Source: Chryseobacterium aureum (GTDB lineage Bacteria > Bacteroidota > Bacteroidia > Flavobacteriales > Weeksellaceae). From it: DNA of 64,000 nucleotides. Shown one piece after another: positions 26,549 to 35,305 of the stretch. The stretch's first letter is position 1; each line of letters opens with the position of its first letter. The notes under the pieces are model-generated. The model was not told the DNA's origin, did no database searches, and saw only the letters and a list, made by a program, of their open reading frames with translations. The DNA lies in NCBI RefSeq assembly GCF_003971235.1, contig NZ_CP034661.1, forward strand, positions 2,666,001 to 2,730,000, written 5' to 3'. Both the position numbers and the translations under genes were made by a program.

Positions 26549-27150
26549 TGGCTTTAAAAGATTATCAGCAGAAACGAAAGTTCGAGGAAACCAGAGAGCC
26601 CAAAGGGAAAACAAAAAAAAGCAAAAATCAGCTCATTTTTGTGATTCAAAGACACGCTGCAAGCAGACTTCATTATGATTTCCGGCTTGAAATGGACGGT
26701 GTACTGAAAAGCTGGGCCGTTCCGAAAGGGCCATCATTAGATCCAAAAGATAAACGTCTGGCCATGATGGTGGAAGATCACCCTTACGATTATAAAGACT
26801 TTGAAGGGAATATCCCTGAAGGCAACTATGGGGCCGGACAAGTGGAAGTCTGGGATAGCGGAACTTATGAGCCTTTGGAAGAAAACACTAAACTTTCTGA
26901 CGAAAAAGAGCTTCTGAAAGAACTGCATGCCGGTTCTTTGAAATTTATTTTACACGGCAAAAAACTGAAAGGTGAGTTTGCCTTGGTTAAAATGAAAAAT
27001 AGTGAAGACAATGCGTGGCTGCTCATCAAGCATAAAGATGAATTTGCAGAAAGTCCTTACGATGCCGAAGAAAATACCTCTGCAAAATCCCTTGTTACAA
27101 AATTTCTGGAGGAAAAAAAAAGCCTAAAAACAAAGGAAAAAAAGAAGTGA
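26548..27150 (+). CDS. ligD: LigD 3'-phosphoesterase domain, separate ORF
   Basis: 200 residues covering the PE domain of LigD. H36, H42 and D44 in RHAASRLHYDFRLE match the metal-binding residues known from Pseudomonas LigD. The end is a lysine-rich linker (KSLKTKEKKK). PE removes 3'-ribonucleotides and phosphates from DNA ends. In Pseudomonas the order PE-ligase-polymerase is a single chain of about 840 residues; here PE (200) plus the next ORF (649) adds up to that. The stop TGA overlaps the next start as GTGA and lies four bases after the slippery A_AAA_AAG. Confidence 0.9.
   Translation: MALKDYQQKRKFEETREPKGKTKKSKNQLIFVIQRHAASRLHYDFRLEMDGVLKSWAVPKGPSLDPKDKRLAMMVEDHPYDYKDFEGNIPEGNYGAGQVEVWDSGTYEPLEENTKLSDEKELLKELHAGSLKFILHGKKLKGEFALVKMKNSEDNAWLLIKHKDEFAESPYDAEENTSAKSLVTKFLEEKKSLKTKEKKK
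27138..27144 (+). promoter_or_regulatory. Candidate -1 frameshift heptamer A_AAA_AAG in ligD
   Basis: In the PE frame the codons are GAA AAA AAG AAG TGA, so the heptamer is in the phase needed for a -1 slip, the same heptamer as in E. coli dnaX. After slipping, reading continues GAA GTG ATC into the ligase-polymerase ORF. A second run of nine A lies at 27113-27121, with GGAGG just before it. Confidence 0.5.
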
Positions 27151-29096
27151 TCACGTCTGAAAAACCATTCAGAAATTTCAATTCCTTAACGAACGAAAAG
27201 AAAGTAAAATCTTTCATAAAACCCATGCTGGCCAAGCTTTCCGAGGAGGCCTTCAATGATAAAGACTGGCTTTTTGAAATAAAATGGGACGGCTACAGGG
27301 CAATTGCTGAGCTCCGCAAAGACCCCCCGCTCTTCTACTCCCGCAACGGAATTTCTTTTTTATCCAAATTTGACAAAATCGCCCAGGATTTTGATCAGCA
27401 GAAACACCATATGATCTTAGACGGAGAAGTAGTAGCCTATAATGAACAGGGAACACCTGATTTTCAGCTTTTACAGCAAATTATGGAGCATCCTGAAACA
27501 GTTCTTGTGTATCAGGTGTTTGATCTTCTCTGGCTGAATGGTCATTCTACCGAAGAACTTCCCCTCATTCAACGGAAAGAACTTTTAAAAGAAGCTTTAA
27601 TTGAGACTCACAGCATCAAATATTGCGACCATATCCCGGAAAAAGGTATTGAATTTTTTACACAGATGAAAAAAATGAAGCTGGAAGGGATGATTGCCAA
27701 ACGTGCAGACAGCTTGTATACCGAAAACAGCAGAAGCAGTGACTGGCTTAAAATTAAATTTTCCAATACAGAGGAAGTCATTATCTGTGGCTTTACAGAA
27801 CCCAGAGGATCAAGGGAAAGTTTTGGTGCACTGATTTTAGGAAGATATGAGAACGAAAACCTCATCTACTGCGGCCATACGGGTACAGGATTTAATACAT
27901 CAACTTTAAAAGAAGTATACCAGCGGCTTCAGAAATTAGTTGTACAATCATCTCCTTTCGAAAAAATTCCCAAAACCAATATGCCGGTAACCTGGATAAA
28001 ACCGGAACTGGTATGTGAAATTAAGTATTCTGAAATTACCAGGGACGGTATCTTCAGACATCCTGTTTTTATAACCATCAGAGAAGATAAAAGTCCGGAA
28101 GACCTAAAAGAGTCCTCCTTCACCGAAAAACCTAAAGCAATGAAACAGAAAACATCATCAAAAAAAGCAGAAGTTACTGAGAAAGAAAAGGAGGTTACTA
28201 TAGATAAACATATCTTAAAGCTTACCAAGCTGGATAAAATTTATTTTCCTAAAGATGAAGTTACCAAGGGAGATGTGATCGACTATTATCAATCTGTTGC
28301 AAGATCTATTCTGCCTTACCTCAAAAACCGTCCGCTTTCTCTTAATCGTTTTCCCAATGGAATTGAAGAACAGGGCTTTTATCAGAAAGATGCCGGAGAT
28401 CACATCCCGGACTGGATTAAAACGACGGAGATATATTCGGAATCCAATGATAAAAATATCGATTATATTTATTGTAATGATAAAGCGACTTTAGCCTATC
28501 TGAATAATTTAGGATGTATTGATCTTAATCCCTGGAACAGTTCCTTACCCGATCTTGAGCATCCGGATTATCTGGTTTTAGACCTTGATCCTTCTTCTAA
28601 GAATACATTTGATGATGTGATTGAAACTGCACTTCAGGTGAATGAAGTTTTAAAATCCATTAAAATAAAAGGATATTGCAAAACCTCCGGAAGTACGGGA
28701 ATCCATATTTATATTCCTATGGGAGCTCAATATGATTTTGACCAGGTGAAAGATTTTGCCCATATTCTTATGAAACAGGTGAATGAAAAGCTGCCTAAAA
28801 TCACTACTCTAGAAAGAAGCCTTCAAAAAAGAGACAACAAAAAAATCTATCTGGATTATCTTCAGAACAGAACGGGACAAACCCTGGCAAGTGCTTACAG
28901 CCTGAGACCCAAACAGGGCGCTTCAGTTTCTATGCCGCTGGAATGGGATGAATTAAAACAGGGCCTGAAACCTACTGATTTTACGATTTATAATGCGTTG
29001 GACAGAATCAAAGAAAAAGGTGATCTGTTCAAGCCAGTTCTGGGGAAAGGAATCGACATGATGAAAGCTTTGGAGCTGCTGCAGAATATGGATTAG
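27147..29096 (+). CDS. ligD: LigD ATP-dependent DNA ligase and polymerase
   Basis: 649 residues from a GTG overlapping the upstream stop. The ligase domain (about 20-320) has the lysine that takes AMP, K46, in EIKWDGYRA. The polymerase/primase domain (about 350-649) begins DKHILKLTKLDKIYFPKDE and holds the catalytic LVLDLDPS. Together with Ku it fills and seals broken DNA ends. No ATG lies near the start, and the frame is open upstream through the PE linker, so this part may be made by reinitiation at GTG or as a fused 849-residue protein by a -1 frameshift. A sequencing or assembly error in an A-run is the third possibility. Confidence 0.92.
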   Translation: MITSEKPFRNFNSLTNEKKVKSFIKPMLAKLSEEAFNDKDWLFEIKWDGYRAIAELRKDPPLFYSRNGISFLSKFDKIAQDFDQQKHHMILDGEVVAYNEQGTPDFQLLQQIMEHPETVLVYQVFDLLWLNGHSTEELPLIQRKELLKEALIETHSIKYCDHIPEKGIEFFTQMKKMKLEGMIAKRADSLYTENSRSSDWLKIKFSNTEEVIICGFTEPRGSRESFGALILGRYENENLIYCGHTGTGFNTSTLKEVYQRLQKLVVQSSPFEKIPKTNMPVTWIKPELVCEIKYSEITRDGIFRHPVFITIREDKSPEDLKESSFTEKPKAMKQKTSSKKAEVTEKEKEVTIDKHILKLTKLDKIYFPKDEVTKGDVIDYYQSVARSILPYLKNRPLSLNRFPNGIEEQGFYQKDAGDHIPDWIKTTEIYSESNDKNIDYIYCNDKATLAYLNNLGCIDLNPWNSSLPDLEHPDYLVLDLDPSSKNTFDDVIETALQVNEVLKSIKIKGYCKTSGSTGIHIYIPMGAQYDFDQVKDFAHILMKQVNEKLPKITTLERSLQKRDNKKIYLDYLQNRTGQTLASAYSLRPKQGASVSMPLEWDELKQGLKPTDFTIYNALDRIKEKGDLFKPVLGKGIDMMKALELLQNMD

Positions 29097-29128
29097 TTTT
29101 TTTATTTTTGTCCACTAAGCTTTTATCC

Positions 29129-29692
29129 ATGGACGAATCAGTCAAATTACTGCTCTATTTTAAAGAAAATATAGAATACGAGAATCAAAAATTTTTCTTT
29201 CAGTATACCTGGAAGAAACACCTTGTTGAGCTTAAAAAAGCTATTGCTTATGCCCTCTTATTTCTAATATTGGGATTTTTACCTTTAAAAATGATTGACC
29301 TGGGTTCGGTTACTATTATTTTTAAATATGGCAGTTTTCTATTTTTGGGTTACATTATTTTGCTTGTTTATCAATATTTCAACGCTAAAATCAGAACCTT
29401 TAATCTGATAGAAGAACTCATTGAAAACCTTAGAAGAGAAGATGAAATCAGTTTTATAACGCTTTATCAGAATAGTATTACCATTAAAAACCCATTTACC
29501 ACCATTAATTGCTTATGGGATAAAACCAGCTATAAAACTGTAGACCAATACCTTATCCTAAGTATGCTTAATAATAAAATTAATTTCATTTTTACTGAGC
29601 CTGAGTTTAAGGAGAATGAATATAAAATTCTGTTAGACTTTCTTCAGCAACATTCTAAAAAGAAAAGTAGTATGGGAAGCTTTGTACAATAA
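29129..29692 (+). CDS. YcxB-like membrane protein
   Basis: 187 residues from the ATG at 29129 (a TTG seven codons earlier is less likely). Two membrane helices (about 40-60 and 65-85) are followed by a soluble C-terminal part with a pattern like YcxB C-terminal domains (SFITLYQNSITIKNPFTTINCLWDK, then LILSMLNNKINFIFTEPEF). Function is unknown. It lies 32 bases after ligD on the same strand and may be the last gene of that operon; no terminator was found between them. Confidence 0.65.
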   Translation: MDESVKLLLYFKENIEYENQKFFFQYTWKKHLVELKKAIAYALLFLILGFLPLKMIDLGSVTIIFKYGSFLFLGYIILLVYQYFNAKIRTFNLIEELIENLRREDEISFITLYQNSITIKNPFTTINCLWDKTSYKTVDQYLILSMLNNKINFIFTEPEFKENEYKILLDFLQQHSKKKSSMGSFVQ

Positions 29693-29743
29693 AACTCCCA
29701 CATTTTTACAATGCAGGAGCTTCTAAAAAAAAATTAAATATAA

Positions 29744-30589
29744 TTATTGATTATAAACATGAATATCTCTTTGTGGAAAAGGAATTCCAATTCCCGCATT
29801 ATCGAGAGCTTCTTTACAACCGATGATTAGTTCTTCATTCATTGTCCAGAAATTTTCCGTGGCAGTACTTACTCTTACGGATACATTCACTGCACTTTCT
29901 CCAAGCTCTGTAACAACTACCTGTGGAGCTGGCGTTGCCAGAGCATATTGATTATTTTTAATGACATTCATCAGAATATCTTTCGTTTGTCTAAGATCTG
30001 CATCATAAGCAATCCCTATATCCAATGCTGTTCTTCTTGTTCCTAATTGGGTAAAATTGGTAATACTATTGTTTGAAACCACTCCGTTAGGAATCACAAT
30101 CAGCTGGTTTTGCGGTGTGATCAGTTTTGTATGAAAGATGTCTATAGCATCTACCGTTCCGGAAACTCCTGAATTGGTAGAAATAAAATCACCTATTTTA
30201 AAAGGTTTTAATAATAAGATTAATATTCCTCCCGCAAAATTAGTCAATGATCCCTGCAAAGCCAAACCTACCGCCAAACCTGCAGCACCAATCATGGCCA
30301 CAAATGCGGAGGTCTGTACTCCCAGCTGGGTGACCACAACAATGAACAACAGAATATTAAGTCCCCAGTTGATTATATTTAAAAGAAAATGCTGCAGAGA
30401 AGCTTCCATATTACGCTTTTTGAACGCTTTTTCCACCAGTTTTTTGATCATTCTTATCATCCATGATCCAATCAGATAAATTAATAATGCAGAAATAACT
30501 GCCGTAAAAATTCTCGGTGCCCATGAAATTGCTGAAGAGATTAGCGTGTCCCAATGTTGTTGAATCTTGTTCAGTTCTAAATCGTTCAT
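29744..30589 (-). CDS. MscS-family small mechanosensitive channel
   Basis: 281 residues from the ATG at 30589. An in-frame ATG 54 codons upstream gives an N-terminal extension without helices that the family lacks. Three membrane helices are followed by the pore helix AAGLAVGLALQGSLTNFAGG, the GxxxG- and alanine-rich TM3 of MscS, and the cytoplasmic beta domain (FKIGDFISTNSGVSGTVDAI, VVIPNGVVSNNSITNF). Length matches E. coli MscS (286). It opens on membrane stretch to release solutes after osmotic downshock. Confidence 0.92.
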   Translation of the reverse strand: MNDLELNKIQQHWDTLISSAISWAPRIFTAVISALLIYLIGSWMIRMIKKLVEKAFKKRNMEASLQHFLLNIINWGLNILLFIVVVTQLGVQTSAFVAMIGAAGLAVGLALQGSLTNFAGGILILLLKPFKIGDFISTNSGVSGTVDAIDIFHTKLITPQNQLIVIPNGVVSNNSITNFTQLGTRRTALDIGIAYDADLRQTKDILMNVIKNNQYALATPAPQVVVTELGESAVNVSVRVSTATENFWTMNEELIIGCKEALDNAGIGIPFPQRDIHVYNQ

Positions 30590-31116
30590 TTTTGTAGTAT
30601 ATATGTGTTTTACTTTTAATATCAATAAGGTATTGACATCTTCTGCAAGATTTAAAAAAAGAAAATTACCCTTCCCTACTTGAGCAAAGGTAAATTCATA
30701 TTTATCCTTAAAACAGATTGACAGCAGAACAGAAAGGTTCTGCTTACTCAATAATCATTCAGAAATTGAATCTTACAGGAAGAAATAATTTTTTCGGTCA
30801 TAGAATTACAAAAACGGTACCGAAGTTTAATTGATGAGAATTAATATGTAATCCATTGAAGATCCAAAGAGCCATGGACTGATTGAAACAGGCTGAAGAA
30901 AAGCGAGTTTTAGTATTATAATGAAGAACATAATACCTTTAAGTAACAATCCGTGTGACAGGATCATTATTTAGAGTGTTGAATAATCTGATAAATACTT
31001 TAATGTACCAAATATATTTATTAAAGTCAATTTAAATTATAATTAAACTTTTTAACAAATGATACATTAAAGTATGTTATTTTCCTATAATTAATTCTTA
31101 AATTAAATTTATTGGA
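30590..31116. other. Gene-free stretch upstream of mscS
   Basis: 527 bases between the mscS start and the stop of the next minus-strand gene. It holds a TACCTTTG box at 30685-30692 on the minus strand, a likely mscS promoter with a 95-base leader, and a 13-bp inverted repeat with arms at 30995-31007 and 31063-31075. Nothing else was recognised. Confidence 0.5.
30995..31075. repeat. 13-bp inverted repeat 55 bases apart
   Basis: ATACTTTAATGTA at 30995-31007 and its exact complement TACATTAAAGTAT at 31063-31075. It lies about 40 bases past the stop of the surface-protein gene. It could be a long-range hairpin, paired operators or the ends of a small element. Confidence 0.55.
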
Positions 31117-32238
31117 TTATAATTTCCACCACGTAAAAGAAGTCTTATTCGCATTGTTTCCGGGATTTCCTCTTAAAGTCCAGGTAGGTGATGTAGCTCC
31201 ACCACCGTTATATCTGCCTATATAAATTTTAAATGTGTCTCCCTGAGATGCGCCTCCGGCAGACAAAGTAACTGAATAGGTAGTTGCATCCGTTCCTCCA
31301 AAACAGTAAGGGTTCAATTCTGCCTCATCTACCAAAGTATCTACCCCTCCACTGCTTTTCACAAGATAAATATAGAAAATTCCTCTTCCGCTGCCAGAAG
31401 TTGTTCCATAAAGCCTGAAGGAAAATGCATAAGAGCCGTCTGCAGGAGCCGTAATAGTACCAAAATCAAGCTGTACAGAACCAGCCATTGAACCAGATGA
31501 CGAGTTTCCTGTGGTTACATTAGACACCAGGTCAACAACCGCAGAGCTGTTAGCAACGTTAGCAGGCACCAGTTGTTTCCACGTAATACCGTCGTAGTAA
31601 GTAATACCTTTGTTCAGCGTAGCGCTGGTAGACGTATTGTAGACAATCATCCCGGCAGACGGTGAAGGAATTGTCGTGGTATCAGTATTTCCCGTTAATG
31701 CTATTCTTGGGGGAAGAAATCCCTTGTTGGAAGAAGACAGTTCTAAAACAGCATTTGAGGCAGGAGTAACCGTACCAATACCCATATTTCCATTGTCTTT
31801 GATGACCACATCTGTTCCTGCTGCTCTGGCTGTAATTCCGTCAGATTGTGTCCCAAGCTTCACCATTGTGTTGGTTTTATCATTTAGCCAGGCATCATCG
31901 GTAGCATCCGCAGAGTTTCCTGCAATTACTTTCTGCCATACATTACCGTCAAAATAATAGTATCCGGGAGCAACAATATTAATCGTTTTACCAGCAGGAT
32001 TACTGTCTGGAGAGGTTGCATAAATGATGGCCCCGGTTTGTGCTGATGTATAAGATGCATTTCCCAGTCTTATCTGATCTCCCGCTAATCTTGGTGCAAT
32101 AAGTCCCTCCGGTTTGCTCCCATCTGTGGTTTTTGCTGCTACATCTAAAGTAGCCTTTGGATCATTGTTATTAATACCGACCTGCGAATAGGTGCATATC
32201 GAGGTAAGTAAAACAACTGATAAAATTACTTTTTTCAT
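31117..32238 (-). CDS. Secreted surface protein with tail-fibre-like repeats
   Basis: 373 residues with a signal peptide ending in TYSQ. It begins VGINNNDPKATLDV and has NGNMGIGTVTPASNAVLELSSSNKGFLPPRI in the middle; these GIGT-P-A-LEL units are common in secreted and adhesin-like proteins of Flavobacteriia. The C-terminal 140 residues form a beta-sandwich (VQLDFGTITAPADGSYAFSFRLYG) that looks like a C1q/TNF-like or carbohydrate-binding fold. There is no T9SS C-terminal domain. Role unknown; adhesion is a guess. It is monocistronic. Confidence 0.75.
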   Translation of the reverse strand: MKKVILSVVLLTSICTYSQVGINNNDPKATLDVAAKTTDGSKPEGLIAPRLAGDQIRLGNASYTSAQTGAIIYATSPDSNPAGKTINIVAPGYYYFDGNVWQKVIAGNSADATDDAWLNDKTNTMVKLGTQSDGITARAAGTDVVIKDNGNMGIGTVTPASNAVLELSSSNKGFLPPRIALTGNTDTTTIPSPSAGMIVYNTSTSATLNKGITYYDGITWKQLVPANVANSSAVVDLVSNVTTGNSSSGSMAGSVQLDFGTITAPADGSYAFSFRLYGTTSGSGRGIFYIYLVKSSGGVDTLVDEAELNPYCFGGTDATTYSVTLSAGGASQGDTFKIYIGRYNGGGATSPTWTLRGNPGNNANKTSFTWWKL

Positions 32239-32546
32239 TATTTTAGTTTTTAGAATCTTATAAAGAGAAGAATACAGCGACTGAAATCAATTTCAAACCA
32301 ATCATGAAGTGTAGATACAGTCTATACTATTAGTTTATTATAATTTCCTCACAAATGTAGATTTTAAAACATATCTCCATCTAACGGGATATAAATCAAT
32401 TTTGAAAAAGATGATATGAAAAATAGGTATGAAAATTTAAATCATTGAAAAACAAACAATTAAAAAACCACTAAGTCATAATATGTATAACATAATTTTA
32501 AAATATGACTGGAATCTCTATTAAAAAAATTTAATCTGATCAAGTA
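32239..32546. other. Gene-free AT-rich stretch
   Basis: 308 bases. A TACATTTG box on the minus strand (32359-32352) could drive the surface-protein gene with a leader of about 110 bases. No hairpin terminator was seen for the SDR gene ending at 32547. Confidence 0.45.
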
Positions 32547-33281
32547 TCAGGGAAGTTTTGCTGCCAGACTCTCCGGAAGCATTTTCAGAATACAATAAAT
32601 AATCTTCCATTTGTAATTGGGAACAATGGTGAAAGAACTTCCTGCATTCACAATAAATCCCGCTACATAGTCCGGTTCCATAATCAAAGATTCATTCAAT
32701 TTCAGCCCTTCATTGATTTTTGTTCTGATATAACCAATGACCAAAACATTCACAATAATCTTACGGGAAGCCAGCTCCTGTCTTAACCCGGCAAGAAACT
32801 GAGTAAACGCAGCCTTCGTACTTCCGTAAACAAAATTACTTTTTCTTCCTCTTACTCCGGATAAGGAAGAAAGACCAATAATTCTTTCAAGATTCCTATT
32901 GCTTTTATCCATAGCAATAATACTCAGAATAGAAACGCCTCCCATATAATTGACCTCCATCATCTGTCTGGCTCCTTTGAAATCTGCCAAAGCATTCTGG
33001 TTGTCTACTAAAAAACCTGCCGCATATACTACGATATGAGGTTTTATGGAAAGATCAGCATAGAATTTTTGATGAGAATCAAAATCTGCGGCATCAAAAA
33101 ACAAAACAGAGACTTTGGAACGGTCTAGATTATTAGAATGAATGAAATGATCCAGAGATGCGGTATTTCTGGAAGCCGCTATTACTGTAAACCCTTTTTC
33201 AATATATTGTTTTATACATTGCTTGGCAACATCTGAATTGGCGCCCAGAATAAGAACTGTTTTGTTTGTGTTTTGATTCAT
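32547..33281 (-). CDS. Short-chain dehydrogenase/reductase, DprE2-like
   Basis: 244 residues. The Rossmann N-terminus ILGANSDVAKQ binds NAD(P)H; the catalytic set is S in GLSSLSG, then Y-x-x-x-K in FVYGSTKAA. The GRKSNFVYGSTKA stretch resembles DprE2-type 2-ulose reductases, which epimerise a lipid-linked pentose together with an FAD oxidase (DprE1). No DprE1 partner is adjacent, so the substrate is left open. The -7 box is so close to the ATG that the mRNA may lack a leader. Confidence 0.82.
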   Translation of the reverse strand: MNQNTNKTVLILGANSDVAKQCIKQYIEKGFTVIAASRNTASLDHFIHSNNLDRSKVSVLFFDAADFDSHQKFYADLSIKPHIVVYAAGFLVDNQNALADFKGARQMMEVNYMGGVSILSIIAMDKSNRNLERIIGLSSLSGVRGRKSNFVYGSTKAAFTQFLAGLRQELASRKIIVNVLVIGYIRTKINEGLKLNESLIMEPDYVAGFIVNAGSSFTIVPNYKWKIIYCILKMLPESLAAKLP

Positions 33282-33285
33282 GGGG

Positions 33286-33293
33286 CAAAGATA
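33286..33293 (-). promoter_or_regulatory. -7 box giving a leaderless SDR transcript
   Basis: TATCTTTG on the minus strand ends five bases before the ATG at 33281. With the usual distance from box to start point, transcription would begin at or next to the start codon. Confidence 0.45.
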
Positions 33294-33368
33294 ATTTTTT
33301 TATTAAACACTAATCTCACTAATTGTTTTCACAAATGGACACAAAAAACTTCTGAACTTATTGTACAT

Positions 33369-33405
33369 AAAAAATTGCGGCGGGTGAACTTCGTTCACCC
33401 GCCGC
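33369..33405 (-). terminator. Strong GC-rich terminator of the nusB-yajC operon
   Basis: A perfect 13-bp stem GCGGCGGGTGAAC/GTTCACCCGCCGC with a three-base loop, then a T-run on the minus strand, 22 bases past the yajC stop. Confidence 0.9.
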
Positions 33406-33427
33406 AGCTTATAATTTTCAGCCTGAA

Positions 33428-33790
33428 TTATTTCTTTTCTTCAGTTGCTGTATCTTTTTTATCCTCTGCTTTATCAGCAGATTTTGCTTTGTCTCCAAAA
33501 CGGGATTCTGTCATTTCTCTTGAAACTGCTGCTTTTTCGAATTTCAGTTTTCCGGATAGAGTTTCGATAACAAAACCATCTTCCTGAACCTGGGCAATTC
33601 TTCCGTGAAGCCCTGAGGTAAGAACCACTCTCGTTCCTACTTTAAGGTTTTCCTGAAAGTTTTTTTCCTGCTTCTGTTTTTTCATCTGAGGTCTGATCAT
33701 CAGGAAATAAAACCCAACAAACATTACCCCCATCATGATCAGCATCATAGGAGAAGATCCCCCTGCTGCCTGTAAAAATAGTGTCAACAT
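33428..33790 (-). CDS. yajC: Preprotein translocase subunit YajC
   Basis: 120 residues. One N-terminal membrane helix (MMLIMMGVMFVGFYFLMI) is followed by RPQMKKQKQ and a small beta domain (VGTRVVLTSGLHGRIAQVQEDGFVIE), then a charged tail. YajC associates with SecDF of the Sec translocon at the inner membrane. It is last in nusB-DUF1573-yajC, ten bases after the DUF1573 gene. Confidence 0.93.
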   Translation of the reverse strand: MLTLFLQAAGGSSPMMLIMMGVMFVGFYFLMIRPQMKKQKQEKNFQENLKVGTRVVLTSGLHGRIAQVQEDGFVIETLSGKLKFEKAAVSREMTESRFGDKAKSADKAEDKKDTATEEKK

Positions 33791-33800
33791 ATTTTAAATA

Positions 33801-34307
33801 TTATGGTTGAATGTTCGCGGTGAACGTTAATCTGATAGGAGCTTTTTCCACGTTGGCAAAAACATCTGCATACTTCTGAACGTTTCCGTCAAAGCTTGAA
33901 GAATCAAAGTGCAACGTAACTTTTCCTTTTTTACCAGGCATGATTGGCTCTTTTGTAAAATCAGGAGCAGTACATCCGCATCCAGGCTTCACTTCAGAAA
34001 TGATCAATGGATTTTTCCCGGTATTGGTAATTTCGTATACGTGCTCTACTTTATCTCCTTTTTTGATTTTTCCAAAATCGAAGCTGTTTTCAGACAGGGC
34101 AACAGAAGTAGATGGTTCGTTAGAAACCGGAGCAGCTGTTTCACCAGTTCCAGGTACTGCAGTAGAACCAGTAGTTACCGGAGCCGCAACAGCTGCAGAA
34201 TCAGTAGTTGCAGTTTCAGTACTTTGGGTTTCTTTGTTTTCTTTTTTACATGAAACTAACCCAAAGCCTATAATAGACAAGGCGATAATTGATAACGTCT
34301 TTTTCAT
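33801..34307 (-). CDS. DUF1573 lipoprotein
   Basis: 168 residues with lipobox cysteine 20 (GFGLVSC). An alanine-, threonine- and serine-rich linker (about 25-70) leads to the DUF1573 domain (FDFGKIKKGDKVEHVYEITNTGKNPLIISEVKPGCGCTAPDF), an Ig-like fold with a paired GCGC. The family is widespread in Bacteroidota, between nusB and yajC. It is anchored in the envelope; function is unknown. One base separates it from the nusB stop. Confidence 0.88.
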   Translation of the reverse strand: MKKTLSIIALSIIGFGLVSCKKENKETQSTETATTDSAAVAAPVTTGSTAVPGTGETAAPVSNEPSTSVALSENSFDFGKIKKGDKVEHVYEITNTGKNPLIISEVKPGCGCTAPDFTKEPIMPGKKGKVTLHFDSSSFDGNVQKYADVFANVEKAPIRLTFTANIQP

Positions 34308-34308
34308 T

Positions 34309-35214
34309 TTATATTCTATTTTGATCTTTACAATATTTATCTAAAATACCATTGATGAAGATATTGGAACGGTCTGTAGCAAATACTTTTGCAATTTCAA
34401 TATATTCGTTAATGATCACTCTTGAAGGCGTGAAAGCAAAGTTATCCAGCTCTGCAATGGCTGTAGACAGAATGACTTTATCCATTAGAGAAACTCTTTC
34501 CAGATCCCAGTTTTCCAGTCTTTCCTCCAGTTTCTTTTCATTGTTTTCCCAGTTGTTCAGGGTATCTCTCAACAATTTTGCAGCGAATGTTTTATCTTCT
34601 TCATCTTTAATCATTTTGATTAAAGTTCTGCTTTCTTCATCTTCTCTCAGGAAACCGATTGTTTTTTGTACCATAGAGTTGGCGATATGGATATCATCAT
34701 ACCATGAAAGTTCTTTATCTCCTAAGTAATCATGAAAATCTTCATTCTCAGCAATATATCTTAAAAATAATTTACCAATAAATTTCTGATCTTCCTCGAA
34801 AGAATATCCATCTTCTTTCATGAAATCCTGATAGCGTTTTCCAGCCGTAATTCTCTGGAAAGTCTTCACCAATAAATCATCATGCATATCCCATTTCAAT
34901 TGCTTGTGCTGACCTGTAAAGAATAATCTTTCAGGGTTTTCTTCCAGCTTAAGCAATACCTGGTTGTTGATGAATTTCTGGTTAGGATTAATATCAGCAT
35001 CAGTTTTAAGAAATTTATTCTTACCAATTTCGATCTGATTCTCTGCCAAATCTTTCAGACCCACCAAAAAGTTGAGCTGATAGATGTATAGATAATAGAT
35101 TTTCTCTATCCCGGCAAACATGTTTTTCTCTAAAACATCAAATTTTACAGGGTTTTGGTAGTAAGAATACACGGTCTGTACTACTTTTTCACGGATTTGT
35201 CGTCTTCCTAACAT
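34309..35214 (-). CDS. nusB: Transcription antitermination factor NusB (long form)
   Basis: 301 residues, about twice the E. coli protein, as in other Bacteroidota. It starts MLGRRQIREKVVQTVYSYYQN; the C-terminal half has the typical LLRDTLNNWENNEKKLEERLENWDLERVSLMDKVILSTAIAELDNF and RVIINEYIEIAKVFATDRSNIFINGILDK. NusB with NusE holds boxA RNA and keeps polymerase going through rRNA operons. A TATCTTTG box lies 23 bases upstream (35244-35237). Confidence 0.93.
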   Translation of the reverse strand: MLGRRQIREKVVQTVYSYYQNPVKFDVLEKNMFAGIEKIYYLYIYQLNFLVGLKDLAENQIEIGKNKFLKTDADINPNQKFINNQVLLKLEENPERLFFTGQHKQLKWDMHDDLLVKTFQRITAGKRYQDFMKEDGYSFEEDQKFIGKLFLRYIAENEDFHDYLGDKELSWYDDIHIANSMVQKTIGFLREDEESRTLIKMIKDEEDKTFAAKLLRDTLNNWENNEKKLEERLENWDLERVSLMDKVILSTAIAELDNFAFTPSRVIINEYIEIAKVFATDRSNIFINGILDKYCKDQNRI

Positions 35215-35236
35215 TCAAAGAGCTTTTTTATGGGTG

Positions 35237-35244
35237 CAAAGATA
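35237..35244 (-). promoter_or_regulatory. -7 box of the nusB operon
   Basis: TATCTTTG on the minus strand, divergent from the ABC-exporter promoter 45 bases away. Confidence 0.5.
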
Positions 35245-35288
35245 CAAAATTTAAATTTGATGAAATTCGTAGTGTGATGACATTTTTG

Positions 35289-35296
35289 TAATTTTG
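35289..35296 (+). promoter_or_regulatory. -7 box of the ABC-exporter gene
   Basis: TAATTTTG ends nine bases before the ATG at 35306. It covers the in-frame TTG at 35294, which rules that codon out as the start. Confidence 0.5.
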
Positions 35297-35305
35297 TACC
35301 ACTAT

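Noticed and set aside
34309..35214. NusB as a fusion because of its 301-residue length
   Set aside because: Long NusB is normal in this phylum.
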